Assembly (NCBI RefSeq): GCF_003130795.1
Contig: NZ_CP029352.1
Span: forward strand, 784,001 to 848,000
DNA from: Azospirillum thermophilum
GTDB taxonomy: Bacteria > Pseudomonadota > Alphaproteobacteria > Azospirillales > Azospirillaceae
Length of the DNA: 64,000 bases
Reading direction: 5' to 3'
In this document: positions 27,180-35,663 of the stretch, in pieces
Numbering within the stretch: position 1 is the stretch's first letter
How the letters are laid out: each line of letters starts with the position of its first letter
Notes under the pieces: model-generated
Databases searched by the model: none
Told to the model about the DNA's origin: nothing
What the model saw: the letters and a program-made list of their open reading frames with translations, nothing else
Position numbers and translations under genes: made by a program

Positions 27180-28265
27180 TCAGCGGATCCCGCGGTCGCG
27201 CGACAGCCGGCTGATCGCCCGGAAGAACAGGATGCCGAGCGAGGTGACCAGCACGATGCGGACGAGGTGCCAAGCCGTCACCAGCGGTACCGAGAAGTGC
27301 AGGACCTTGGCGGTGATGCTCATTTCCGCCACCCCGCCCGGCGCGGCGCCGAGGACGCCGGTGGGAATGTCGATCTCCAGCGCCGGGGCGAGAAGGGCCG
27401 CCAGCCCCCAGCCGATGGCGATCAGCAGCAGGGTCGTCGCCACGGTCCCCGCCACGAAGCGACGGCCGGGCCAGCGGCCGCCCTGGTGGAACCGGCAGCC
27501 CAGCGTGCTGCCGATGAGAAGCTGGGCGAGGTTCACCAGCGGGTCGGGGACGCGCGACGCCTCGACCTCGAACACCGCCACCGCCATGCCGATGGCGAGC
27601 CCGCCGAAGAGATAGGCGTTGGGCAGCCGCAGCCGGTCGAAGACCAGGGCGGCCATCAGCCCGGCACCGCCCATCAGGGCGAGGGCGACGACGCGGACCG
27701 GCATCTGCAATGGTGCTGCGGTGGAGGCGGACGAACCGCCGTAGAGCAAGGTGATGACGGTCGGCACCACGATCACCACGCAGATGACGCGCAGCGACTG
27801 GGCGAGCGCCACGAGGGCGGCATCGCCGCCGTTCCTCTGCGCCAGCACCGCCATTTCCGACACGCCGCCGGGCAGGCTGGCAAACCAGCCGGTCTGCGGA
27901 TCGATCCCGGCATAACGCGCCAGGAGCAGGCCGGTAAGCCCGCCGGCCGCGATCAGCACCACCGACCCGACAACCAGCAGCGGACCGTTCCACAGCACCT
28001 GTGCCGCCACCTCCGGTGTGAAGTACAGGCCGATGGCGACACCGACGACGAGCTGCCCGGCTTTGCGGACAATCTCCGGCACGGCCGCATGGATCCGGAC
28101 GAGGCGCAGCGCGGCGGTGCCGAGCAGTGCCCCGATCAGCCAGGGCAGGGGGATGCCGGCGAGCGAGGCCAGCGCTCCGCCGGCCGCTCCGGCGAGAAGC
28201 CCGGCGAGCGCGGCGCGAATCGGGATGCCGCGGCGGCGCGGTCCGGATGGTTGGGACTGTCCCAT
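27180..28265 (-). CDS. AbrB family membrane protein (putative transporter)
   Basis: This 361-residue protein consists almost wholly of membrane segments in two halves, with SLAGIPLPWLIGALLGTAAL, AGQLVVGVAIGLYFTPEVAA and TGWFASLPGGVSEMAVLAQR in the first half and a matching GVLGAAPGGVAEMSITAKVL in the second. This duplicated GGV(S/A)EM motif is typical of the AbrB membrane family, which is often found beside TctC genes. Its substrate is unknown. ATG 28265 is chosen at the beginning of family-like sequence; an in-frame ATG at 28379 would add a low-complexity leader. A CTGTC tandem repeat lies ~130-150 bases upstream. Confidence 0.8.
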   Translation of the reverse strand: MGQSQPSGPRRRGIPIRAALAGLLAGAAGGALASLAGIPLPWLIGALLGTAALRLVRIHAAVPEIVRKAGQLVVGVAIGLYFTPEVAAQVLWNGPLLVVGSVVLIAAGGLTGLLLARYAGIDPQTGWFASLPGGVSEMAVLAQRNGGDAALVALAQSLRVICVVIVVPTVITLLYGGSSASTAAPLQMPVRVVALALMGGAGLMAALVFDRLRLPNAYLFGGLAIGMAVAVFEVEASRVPDPLVNLAQLLIGSTLGCRFHQGGRWPGRRFVAGTVATTLLLIAIGWGLAALLAPALEIDIPTGVLGAAPGGVAEMSITAKVLHFSVPLVTAWHLVRIVLVTSLGILFFRAISRLSRDRGIR

Positions 28266-28396
28266 CAGGCCGGCCGGTGCGGAACGGCGGCTTGGATAAG
28301 CGGCTGGCGATGAACCATGACCATCCCCCCTCGGCTGATGGACCTTGCCGCAAGGCTCGACAAGCCCCGTCCCGTCCACGCAGGGTAGCAGACCGT

Positions 28397-28416
28397 CCTG
28401 TCGTCAGCCTGTCACG
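28397..28416. promoter_or_regulatory. Tandem direct repeat upstream of the AbrB-type gene
   Basis: CCTGTCGTCAG is followed by CCTGTCACG: the same CTGTC-N6-CTGTC pattern, orientation and distance from the start codon as the repeat upstream of tctC. This supports shared control by one OmpR/PhoB-type regulator. Confidence 0.7.
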
Positions 28417-28449
28417 GTTGCCACCCCGGTGACTGACCGAGCCGTCAAA

Positions 28450-28472
28450 ATGAGAATGACTTGCAATCTCAT
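28450..28472. promoter_or_regulatory. Iron-responsive dyad (Fur/Irr-like)
   Basis: ATGAGA (28450-28455) and TCTCAT (28467-28472) form a perfect inverted repeat around an AT-rich centre containing TTGCAA. It lies ~60 bases before the unknown gene at 28531, at the edge of the haem-uptake locus. The type of regulator is inferred from context. Confidence 0.55.
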
Positions 28473-28530
28473 CAAGCGCCTTTTAGCTTCCCGGGCATCG
28501 ACAGTCTGATTCAACGGAAGGGAGCGTCCG

Positions 28531-29043
28531 ATGCCAAGAACGCCGCTACCCGGTGTGCGGGATGCCACTCAACGCGTCCGCGACCTCTGCACATCCGAGA
28601 TGCTCGTCGTCGCGGTCCTGCGACTTTGGGCGGATTTCATTTCGTCGCCGCGGCAGGCCGACCCGCTGTGGCAGAACGGGCTGTCGGCCGCCCGCGTCGA
28701 TCCTGACGGGGCGATGGCGTTCGACACGCTGTTCCGTATCGTCGTGTCCTCCGTGCGCCGTCCGCTCGATATCCATCGTCCACACTGCCAGATGCTGGGC
28801 AGGGACGAACTGCGGCTGCTCGACATGGTCTGCCTCGCCCAGCACGGTTTTCATGACGAGGCCGGCGTTCTGATGGCCGACTGGATGCCGCCCGCCGCCG
28901 TGCGGATGGCCCTGCCGCCGCTTCGCCTGTTCGCCTGCGCGATGGATCGGGCCGGGCTGCATGTCCCGATGCGGGCCGCCGCCTCCTCACCGCCGGCGCC
29001 GGTCCACGCCTCCGCCGACCGTGGCGCCGGGCTGGTGCATTAG
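28531..29043 (+). CDS. Hypothetical protein, 170 aa, first gene of the haem locus
   Basis: I do not recognise a family. The product is a mostly helical soluble protein (MPRTPLPGVRDATQRVRDLC, then LWADFISSPRQADPLWQNG and LDMVCLAQHGFHDEAGVLM) with a low-complexity Pro/Ala tail. GGAAGGGAG precedes ATG 28531. It is flanked by an iron-responsive dyad upstream and a Fur-like box downstream, so it is probably induced by iron limitation with the haem genes. It has no signal peptide and no visible haem-binding motif beyond scattered Cys and His. Confidence 0.65.
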   Translation: MPRTPLPGVRDATQRVRDLCTSEMLVVAVLRLWADFISSPRQADPLWQNGLSAARVDPDGAMAFDTLFRIVVSSVRRPLDIHRPHCQMLGRDELRLLDMVCLAQHGFHDEAGVLMADWMPPAAVRMALPPLRLFACAMDRAGLHVPMRAAASSPPAPVHASADRGAGLVH

Positions 29044-29078
29044 AGGCGAGGGGACGCGCAGGCACCTGCATCTTTTTA

Positions 29079-29101
29079 TTGCGAATGATTCCTATTTTCA
29101 T
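29079..29101. promoter_or_regulatory. Fur-box-like site upstream of hemP
   Basis: GCGAATGATTCCTATTTTCA, in an AT-rich island 70-90 bases before hemP, resembles a degenerate Fur box (an AATGAT half followed by a partly matching inverted half). Iron control of hemP-hmu genes through such boxes is well established in proteobacteria. Confidence 0.55.
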
Positions 29102-29170
29102 AATAGTTCGAACAGTCCCCTGATCGCCGCCCCTTACCCGGCCCCGAGAGCCCCGAGAGAAAGAGCAACC

Positions 29171-29353
29171 ATGCCGGAGACCATTGCCGCGCCCCCGCCA
29201 GCACCGACTCCCCTTCCGCCCTCCGCGGCCGCCCCGGCCATCGTGGACGCGGCACAGCTTCTCAGCGGTGCAGGCGAGATCCTGATCCGGCACGCCGGGC
29301 AGCACTATCGCCTGCGCGTCACCCGCGCGAACAAGCTGATCCTGACCAAGTAA
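29171..29353 (+). CDS. hemP: Hemin uptake protein HemP
   Basis: This is a 60-residue cytoplasmic protein. A Pro/Ala-rich N-terminal half is followed by the HemP domain: LLSGAGEILIRHAGQHYRLR and then TRANKLILTK, the family's fixed C-terminus. HemP genes regularly head haem receptor operons, and in Burkholderia the protein activates receptor transcription. It sits between a Fur-like box and the TonB-dependent receptor gene. Confidence 0.92.
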   Translation: MPETIAAPPPAPTPLPPSAAAPAIVDAAQLLSGAGEILIRHAGQHYRLRVTRANKLILTK

Positions 29354-29456
29354 GCGCCAGCACCTCTTTTCCCAGACTATCGCCACAGCCAGCCAGCGGA
29401 CCGCCGCGAGCCAGCCAGGGCATGTCGTCCACCGCTTCAGCCACGGACCCATACCC

Positions 29457-31649
29457 ATGCCTGCCTATCGCCGCCGCCTGTTCCTGGCCGCCCTGCCGGC
29501 TGCCGCCCTGTTCGCCGGTAGCCTCTCCGCTCCGGCCGGCGCCGCCGAGGTTGCCGCCGCCGGGGAGATGCGGCTCGACACCATCAGCGTCACCGCGACC
29601 CGCAGTGAGAAATCCACCTTCGAGACGCCGCAGACCGTCACCGTCATCGACGAGCAGGAGCTGGATCGCCACACGGTCACCCGACCGTCCGACCTGACCC
29701 GCTACGAACCCGGCGTCGACGTCACCAATCAGCCTGCCCGGACGGGGTCCGGCGGCTTCACCATCCGCGGCATCGGCGACAACCGCGTGCGCATCCAGAT
29801 CGACGGCGTGCGCGTTCCCGACTTTCCCGGCACCAACGCTCCGTCCGGCACCTATACCCGCGACTTCGTGGACATGGAGCTGCTGAAGCGGGTGGAGATC
29901 GTGCGCGGTCCGGCCTCCGCCCTCTACGGCAGCGACGCCATCGGCGGCGTCGTCGCCTTCGAGACGAAGGACCCCGACGATTATCTGAAGCGGGTCGGCA
30001 AGGATTGGACGGCCGTCATCAAGGGCGGCTACGACAGCGCCGACCGCAGCCTGTCGAAAACGCTGGTCGCCGCCGGCCGTGCCGCCTGGGCGGAGGGCAT
30101 GGTGGCCTATACCCGCCGCGACGGCCACGCGCTGGGCACCAGCGGCTCCCTCTCGGCCAATCCGCAGGACACCGCCTCCAACAACGTGCTGGCGAAGCTG
30201 GTGCTGCGGCCGACCGGCGAGGACCGCGTCCGCTTCACCGTCGAATCCTTCGACAAGAAGGTGGAGACCGACGTGGTCAGCGACCGGTCCGCCACCGTCC
30301 TGGACAGCCGGGGCGAGGACCGGACGCGTCGCCTGCGGCTCAGCGTCGATCACACCCACACCGCACCGATCGGTTTCATCGACCAGCTCCAGTGGCGGCT
30401 CTTCACCACCCGCGTGACGCGGGACGAGGATACGACCCAGCTCCGCCGGTCAGGCACCGCGCTCGCGCGCCGTATCAGCAACTTCGACTATGAACAGTCG
30501 ATCGTCGGGGGCGAGGTCCAGCTTTCCAGCACGGTCACGCTCTTCGGCCTGAAGAACAGCTTCACCTACGGCGCCACGCTGGAGCGGTCCAAGACCAAGC
30601 GGCCGCGCGACCGCTACGAGACCGCGCTGGCCACCGGGGCGGTCACCCGCAGTTTTTCCGGCGGTCCCGGCGTTCCGCCGGAAGCCTTCCCCAACAAGAA
30701 CTTCCCGGACACCACCACGCTGCAAGGCGGCATCTACGTCCAGGATGAGATCGCCGCCGGCCGTCTGACGGTCACGCCGGCGCTGCGGCTCGACTATTAC
30801 AAGATGACGCCGCATCCCGACGCGTCCTTCCTCAACACCAACATCCGGAACTTCCGGGTGGACGAGGTGTCGGATGTCGCGCTGTCGCCGAAGCTCGGCG
30901 CCACCTATGCCCTGACCGACGCGTTGACCGTCTACGGCCAGTATGCGCGGGGGTTCCGCAGCCCGCCCTATGACGACGCCAACATCGGCTTCACCAACGG
31001 CCCGTCCCGGTACGAGATCCTGCCCAACGCGAACCTGAAGGCGGAAAAGTCGGACGGGTTCGAGGCTGGGCTGCGCGGACGGTTCGCCGACGGCAGCAGC
31101 TTCGGCGTCAGCGCCTTCTACAACCTCTACAGCGATTTCATCGAAAGCCGGCAGATCGGCATCCGCAACGGCATCACCCAGTTCCAGGCGCGCAACATCG
31201 CCAATGTGGAGATCTGGGGCGTCGATGGCCGGGGCGAGTGGCGCTTCCTGCCGGAATGGGGCCTGTTCGGCAGCGCCGCCTTCGCACGGGGCGAGGACCG
31301 GGACACCGGCCTGCCCATCGACAGCGTGGCGCCGCTGACCGGAGTGCTGGGTGTGCGCTACGACCGGGCCGACGGCTGGGGGGCTGAACTGCTCGGCCGT
31401 GGCGCCACCCGGCACAGCCGGGTCTCCACCCCCGGCAATTTCCAGGCCCCCGGCTACGCGGTTGCCGACGCCAACATCTCCTACGAATGGGACCCGACGC
31501 TCTCGATCAATGCCGGCGTCTTCAACATCTTCGACCGCAAGACCTTCAACTACCGCGACGTCAGCGGGCTCGGCGCCAACCGGACGGACATCGACCGTTA
31601 CGCCCGCCCCGGCCGGACCTTCGCGGTCAACGCAACCTTGCGCTGGTGA
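29457..31649 (+). CDS. TonB-dependent haem/haemoglobin receptor
   Basis: This is a 730-residue outer-membrane receptor. A signal peptide (ending SAPAGAAEVAA) is followed by the TonB box DTISVTATRSEKST, a plug domain with FTIRGIGDNRVRIQIDGVRV and VEIVRGPASALYGSDAIGGV, and a 22-strand barrel ending in the expected aromatic residue (TLRW). YARGFRSPPYDDANIGF and FYNLYSDFIESRQIG are typical of the HmuR/HutA/PhuR haem receptor group. It feeds haem to HmuT. No tonB-exbBD genes are present here. Confidence 0.93.
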   Translation: MPAYRRRLFLAALPAAALFAGSLSAPAGAAEVAAAGEMRLDTISVTATRSEKSTFETPQTVTVIDEQELDRHTVTRPSDLTRYEPGVDVTNQPARTGSGGFTIRGIGDNRVRIQIDGVRVPDFPGTNAPSGTYTRDFVDMELLKRVEIVRGPASALYGSDAIGGVVAFETKDPDDYLKRVGKDWTAVIKGGYDSADRSLSKTLVAAGRAAWAEGMVAYTRRDGHALGTSGSLSANPQDTASNNVLAKLVLRPTGEDRVRFTVESFDKKVETDVVSDRSATVLDSRGEDRTRRLRLSVDHTHTAPIGFIDQLQWRLFTTRVTRDEDTTQLRRSGTALARRISNFDYEQSIVGGEVQLSSTVTLFGLKNSFTYGATLERSKTKRPRDRYETALATGAVTRSFSGGPGVPPEAFPNKNFPDTTTLQGGIYVQDEIAAGRLTVTPALRLDYYKMTPHPDASFLNTNIRNFRVDEVSDVALSPKLGATYALTDALTVYGQYARGFRSPPYDDANIGFTNGPSRYEILPNANLKAEKSDGFEAGLRGRFADGSSFGVSAFYNLYSDFIESRQIGIRNGITQFQARNIANVEIWGVDGRGEWRFLPEWGLFGSAAFARGEDRDTGLPIDSVAPLTGVLGVRYDRADGWGAELLGRGATRHSRVSTPGNFQAPGYAVADANISYEWDPTLSINAGVFNIFDRKTFNYRDVSGLGANRTDIDRYARPGRTFAVNATLRW

Positions 31650-31711
31650 AGCGCGCCCGACAGCCAGCCTCACGCCAGCAGATGCAGCAATCCAGCAAGG
31701 ACCATCAGACC

Positions 31712-32773
31712 ATGCCCGACAGCGCCCTTCCCCACGGTGAGGATCTGCCGCTCGCCGACCGCATCGCCACCCTTCGCGACGCCGAGCCCCGCTTGCGCGC
31801 CCGCGACCTTGCCCGCCGCCTCGGCGTGTCGGAGGCGGAGTTCGTTGCAGCCGGCTGCGGCAACACGGCGGTCCGCCTCGTTCCGCGCTGGGCGGACCTG
31901 CTGCGCGGTCTGGAGGCGCTGGGTCCGGTGATGGCTCTGACCCGCAACGACCATGCCGTTCACGAGCGGCACGGCACCTACCGCAACATCGAGGTGAACG
32001 GCGCCCAGGCCCTGGTGCTGGACGAGGGGATCGACCTGCGCGTCTTCCTGTCGCGCTGGCACCATGGCTTCGCGGTGGCGGAAGGAACGGCCGACGATCC
32101 GCGGCTCAGCCTGCAGATCTTCGACGCGGATGGCAGCGCGGTCCACAAGGTCTACATCACCGGGCGCAGCGACCGCGCCGCCTACGAACGGCTGGTCCGC
32201 AGCTTCCGGGCGGAGGACCAGTCGACCGTTCTGGCCGTGGCGCCGAAGGCGACGCCCGCTGCCGACCCGCCGGACGAGTCGGTGGACGTGGCGGGATTCC
32301 GTACGGCGTGGGACGCGCTGCAGGACACCCACGACTTCTTCCCCATGCTGCGCAAGTTCGGGCTTGGCCGCACCCAGGCGCTGCGCCTCGGCGGCATCGA
32401 GCGGGCGAGGCCGGTGGCGCTCGACGCGCCGCGCCGGGTGCTGGAATCGGCCGCCGCCGGTCAGGTGCCGATCATGGTCTTCGTCGGCAGCCCCGGCGTG
32501 ATCCAGATTCACACCGGCCCGGTCAACCGCATCGAGCCGGCCGGGCCGTGGATCAACGTCCTCGACCCGGACTTCAACCTGCATCTGCGCGAGGACAGCG
32601 TCGCCGGTGCCTGGGTGGTACGCAAGCCGACGCAGGACGGCGACGTGACCTCCGTCGAGCTGTTCGACGCCGATGGCGGCACCATCGCCCTGCTGTTCGG
32701 CAAGCGCAAGCCCGGCCAGCCCGAGGATCCGGCTTGGCGGGAACTCGTGGCGCCGCTGCCGGAGGGTGCCTGA
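31712..32773 (+). CDS. hmuS: Haem-degrading/haem-trafficking protein HmuS (HemS family)
   Basis: The 353-residue cytoplasmic protein is made of two repeats of the HemS/ChuX fold: LRARDLARRLGVSEAEFVAA at the start, RNDHAVHERHGTYRNIEVNG, and in the second half HTGPVNRIEPAGPWINVLDP with FNLHLREDSVAGAWVVRKPT. HemS proteins bind haem delivered by the ABC importer and break it down or pass it on. ATG 31712 is used with AAGGA upstream; an in-frame ATG at 31682 is possible. Its stop overlaps the hmuT start (TGATG). Confidence 0.94.
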   Translation: MPDSALPHGEDLPLADRIATLRDAEPRLRARDLARRLGVSEAEFVAAGCGNTAVRLVPRWADLLRGLEALGPVMALTRNDHAVHERHGTYRNIEVNGAQALVLDEGIDLRVFLSRWHHGFAVAEGTADDPRLSLQIFDADGSAVHKVYITGRSDRAAYERLVRSFRAEDQSTVLAVAPKATPAADPPDESVDVAGFRTAWDALQDTHDFFPMLRKFGLGRTQALRLGGIERARPVALDAPRRVLESAAAGQVPIMVFVGSPGVIQIHTGPVNRIEPAGPWINVLDPDFNLHLREDSVAGAWVVRKPTQDGDVTSVELFDADGGTIALLFGKRKPGQPEDPAWRELVAPLPEGA

Positions 32774-33618
32774 TGCGGCGGCCGGCGGTCCTGGCTCTGG
32801 CCCTCCTGCTGGCACTCGCGTCCGGAGCCGCAGCCGCGGCGGAGCGGATCGTGGCGCTCGGCGGCGTGGTGACGGAGACGGTGCATGCGCTGGGCCGCGG
32901 AGCGGAGCTGGTGGGGGTCGACCGGACCAGTCTCTATCCGGCCGAGGTGCAGGCTCTTCCCAAGGTCGGTTATGTCCGCACCCTGGCGGCCGAGGGCATC
33001 CTGTCGCTGCGGCCGACCCTGATCCTGGCCTCGGCCGACGCCGGCCCGCTCTCCACCATCGAGCAGCTCGAGCGGTCCGGCGTCCGCATGGTCCGCCTGC
33101 CGGAGGCGACGGAGGCCGCCGCGGCTCCCCGCCTGATCCGGACCATCGCCGCCGCGCTCGACCGCAAGGCCGAAGGAGAGGAGCTGGCAGGCCGGCTCGA
33201 CCGCGACCTCTCCAGCCTCGCCGCCGAACGAGCCGTCCGTCCGCCCGGACCGAAGGTGCTGTTCGTGCTGGGCATCGGCAGCGGACCGCCGATGGTCGCC
33301 GGCAGCCACACGGCGGCCGAGGGGATCATCACGTTGGCCGGCGGGCGCAACGCCATCTCCGGATTCGAGGGCTACAAGCCCCTGTCGCCGGAGGCGGCGC
33401 TGGTCGCAGCTCCCGATCTGATACTGACCACCGATCAGTCGCTCGCCCAGCTCGGCGGCGCGCCCGCCCTGCTGGCGCGGCCGGAGCTGGCGGGAACGCC
33501 GGCGGCGCGCGCCGGACGGGTGGCGTCCTTCGATGCGCTCTATCTCCTGGGCTTCGGTCCGCGGACGGCCGATGCGGCGCTTGCCCTTGCCAAGGTGATG
33601 GCGGAGGGACCGCCGTGA
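32773..33618 (+). CDS. hmuT: Haem ABC transporter substrate-binding protein
   Basis: This 281-residue class III periplasmic binding protein has a signal peptide (MRRPAVLALALLLALASGAA), then RIVALGGVVTETVHALGRGA, a conserved VGVDRTSLYPAEV region with the Tyr used by HmuT/PhuT to ligate haem iron, and GPPMVAGSHTAAEGIITLAG. It overlaps hmuS by one base and hmuU by four, indicating coupled translation. Confidence 0.94.
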   Translation: MRRPAVLALALLLALASGAAAAAERIVALGGVVTETVHALGRGAELVGVDRTSLYPAEVQALPKVGYVRTLAAEGILSLRPTLILASADAGPLSTIEQLERSGVRMVRLPEATEAAAAPRLIRTIAAALDRKAEGEELAGRLDRDLSSLAAERAVRPPGPKVLFVLGIGSGPPMVAGSHTAAEGIITLAGGRNAISGFEGYKPLSPEAALVAAPDLILTTDQSLAQLGGAPALLARPELAGTPAARAGRVASFDALYLLGFGPRTADAALALAKVMAEGPP

Positions 33619-34670
33619 CCGCCATGGTCCTGATGTCCCACGGCTGTACGCGGCAGCGCCGGCGCACGGCCGTCCTGCTCCTGCTGGCGGCCACGACGCT
33701 GGCGGCGGCCTTCGCGTCGCTGCTGGTCGGCGCCCTGCCGATCGCACCCGCCAAGGTCTGGTCGATTCTGGCCGATGGGGCAGGGGACCTGGCGGAGCGG
33801 ACAACCATTCTCGACCTGCGGCTTCCGCGCACGCTGCTCGGACTGCTGGTCGGCGCCAGTCTCGGCGTCGGCGGCGCGGCACTGCAGGGGCTGTTCCGCA
33901 ATCCGCTGGCCGACCCGACCCTGGTCGGCGTGTCGAGCGGGGCGGCGCTCGCCACCGTCACCGCCATCGTGCTGGGGGATGTGGCGGTCGCCGCACTGCC
34001 GGCGCTCGCGCCCTGGATCGCCGGCCGCTGGTTCATCATGCTGTTCGCCTTCGGCGGCGCGATGGCGGCGGCGCTTTGCGTTCTCGGGCTGGGACGGGGC
34101 ATGGCAACCTCCATGCTGCTGGCCGGCATCGGCATCAACGCGCTCTCCATGGCGGTCGTCGGTCTGCTGGTCTTCGCCAGCAACGACCGGCAGCTGCGCG
34201 ACATCACCTTCTGGACCATGGGCAGCATCGGCGGCGCCGGCTGGCCGACCATCGCCGCGGTGGCGCCGGTCGTCCTTCTGGCGCTGCTGCTGATCCTGCC
34301 CTGTGCCCGCGGGCTCGACGCCCTGACGCTCGGCGAGCGGGAGGCCGGTCATCTGGGGGTGCCGGTGCAGCGGCTGGGGCTGACCGTGGTGGCGGGGGTG
34401 GCGCTGGCGGTAGGGGCCTCCGTCTCGGTCTCCGGCATCATCGGATTCGTCGGCCTGGTGGTGCCCCATCTCGTGCGGCTGTGCGCCGGGCCGGACCATC
34501 GGACGGTGCTCGCCGGTTCGGCCCTGCTGGGGGCGGCGCTGATGGTCGCGGCCGACTGCATCGCGCGGACCATCGTCGCCCCGGCGGAGCTGCCGGTCGG
34601 GGTGGTGACCGCCTTCATCGGGACGCCGGTCTTCCTCTGGCTGATCCGCCGCAAACGGAGCGATGCATGA
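33615..34670 (+). CDS. hmuU: Haem ABC transporter permease
   Basis: The 351-residue FecCD/BtuC-type permease has about ten membrane segments. LRLPRTLLGLLVGASLGVGG and GLFRNPLADPTLVGVSSGAA are the family's hallmark stretches, and ISGIIGFVGLVVPHL-type sequence (GIIGFVGLVVPHLVRLCAGP) follows. GTG 33615, with GGAGGG six bases upstream, is preferred; ATG 33624 is the alternative. It overlaps hmuT by GTGA and hmuV by ATGA. Confidence 0.94.
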   Translation: MTAMVLMSHGCTRQRRRTAVLLLLAATTLAAAFASLLVGALPIAPAKVWSILADGAGDLAERTTILDLRLPRTLLGLLVGASLGVGGAALQGLFRNPLADPTLVGVSSGAALATVTAIVLGDVAVAALPALAPWIAGRWFIMLFAFGGAMAAALCVLGLGRGMATSMLLAGIGINALSMAVVGLLVFASNDRQLRDITFWTMGSIGGAGWPTIAAVAPVVLLALLLILPCARGLDALTLGEREAGHLGVPVQRLGLTVVAGVALAVGASVSVSGIIGFVGLVVPHLVRLCAGPDHRTVLAGSALLGAALMVAADCIARTIVAPAELPVGVVTAFIGTPVFLWLIRRKRSDA

Positions 34671-35443
34671 TCGAGGCGCAGGAGATCACCGTCCGCCACG
34701 GACACCGCCTCATACTGGACCGTGTCTGCGCCGTGGTCCGCCCCGGCCGGCTCCTCGCCATTCTCGGGCCGAACGGGGCGGGCAAATCGACGCTGCTCGG
34801 CATGCTGGCCGGGGAGACGGCGCCCTCCGGTGGAACGGTCCTGATCGGCGGCCGGCCCGCCGACGGCTGGAGCACCCGCGAGCTTGCCCGCTACCGGGCG
34901 GTGATGCCCCAGGCGGCCGGCGCCGATGCCGAGTTCCTGACGGAGGAGGTCGTGGCGCTCGGACGTCTGCCCTTCGCGCGCACGACCGCCGCGCTCGACG
35001 ATGCACAGGCGGTGGCGGAGGCCATCGCCGCCGCCGGTGCGGGACCGCTGGCAGGGCGGCGCTATGGCGCGCTGTCGGGAGGCGAACGCCAGCGCGTGCA
35101 GTGGGCGCGCGTCCTAGCCCAGCTCTGGTCGCGCGATGCAGGACACGGCCGGGCCGTGCTGCTGGACGAGCCGACCAGCGCCATGGATTTGCGCCATCAG
35201 GGCGCCCTGCTGGCGGAGGCACGCCGGCTGGCCCGCCGGGGAGTCGCGGTCGCGGCTGTGCTGCACGACCTCAACCTCGCCGCGGCCCATGCCGACGACG
35301 TGCTGCTGCTGTCCGGCGGCCGGCTGGTGGCGTCCGGTCCGGCGGAGGATCTGCTGGCGCCGGAGCCGCTGTCCGCCTGCTACGGAGTCCCCGTCGAACG
35401 GCTGTGCCGGGCCGATGGGCGGCCGGTCTTCGCGACCGGCTGA
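34667..35443 (+). CDS. hmuV: Haem ABC transporter ATP-binding protein
   Basis: This 258-residue ATPase drives HmuU. Walker A is LGPNGAGKSTLLG, the signature is LSGGERQRVQWARVLAQLW, and Walker B is AVLLDEPTSAMDL followed by the switch His in AVLHDLNLAAAHAD. Four-base overlap with hmuU. It is the last gene of the haem operon; the polyamine operon follows after ~220 bases. Confidence 0.95.
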   Translation: MIEAQEITVRHGHRLILDRVCAVVRPGRLLAILGPNGAGKSTLLGMLAGETAPSGGTVLIGGRPADGWSTRELARYRAVMPQAAGADAEFLTEEVVALGRLPFARTTAALDDAQAVAEAIAAAGAGPLAGRRYGALSGGERQRVQWARVLAQLWSRDAGHGRAVLLDEPTSAMDLRHQGALLAEARRLARRGVAVAAVLHDLNLAAAHADDVLLLSGGRLVASGPAEDLLAPEPLSACYGVPVERLCRADGRPVFATG

Positions 35444-35551
35444 GGGGCCTTGCCATGCCGCCGGACCCGCAATTTTCGTGCGGCGAAAGGACGCTTTGCG
35501 GAGGCGATGTGACGCGCGCCGCGACAGCCGCGGTGAAGCCCCCGCAAACCG

Positions 35552-35580
35552 TTGACAACCAACCCCCTCGCGGGTGCAAT
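35552..35580 (+). promoter_or_regulatory. Sigma-70-type promoter of the pot operon
   Basis: TTGACA (35552-35557) and TGCAAT (35575-35580) are spaced by exactly 17 bases, about 85 bases before potF. The -35 is perfect; the -10 is a moderate match. Confidence 0.6.
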
Positions 35581-35663
35581 AGCGCGCGCGTTGAGGGCGT
35601 CGGGCGGTCTTGGCCGCGGTCCCTGGGCGTTGACGACAACCAAGGAACAGGTCGGGGGACTTC

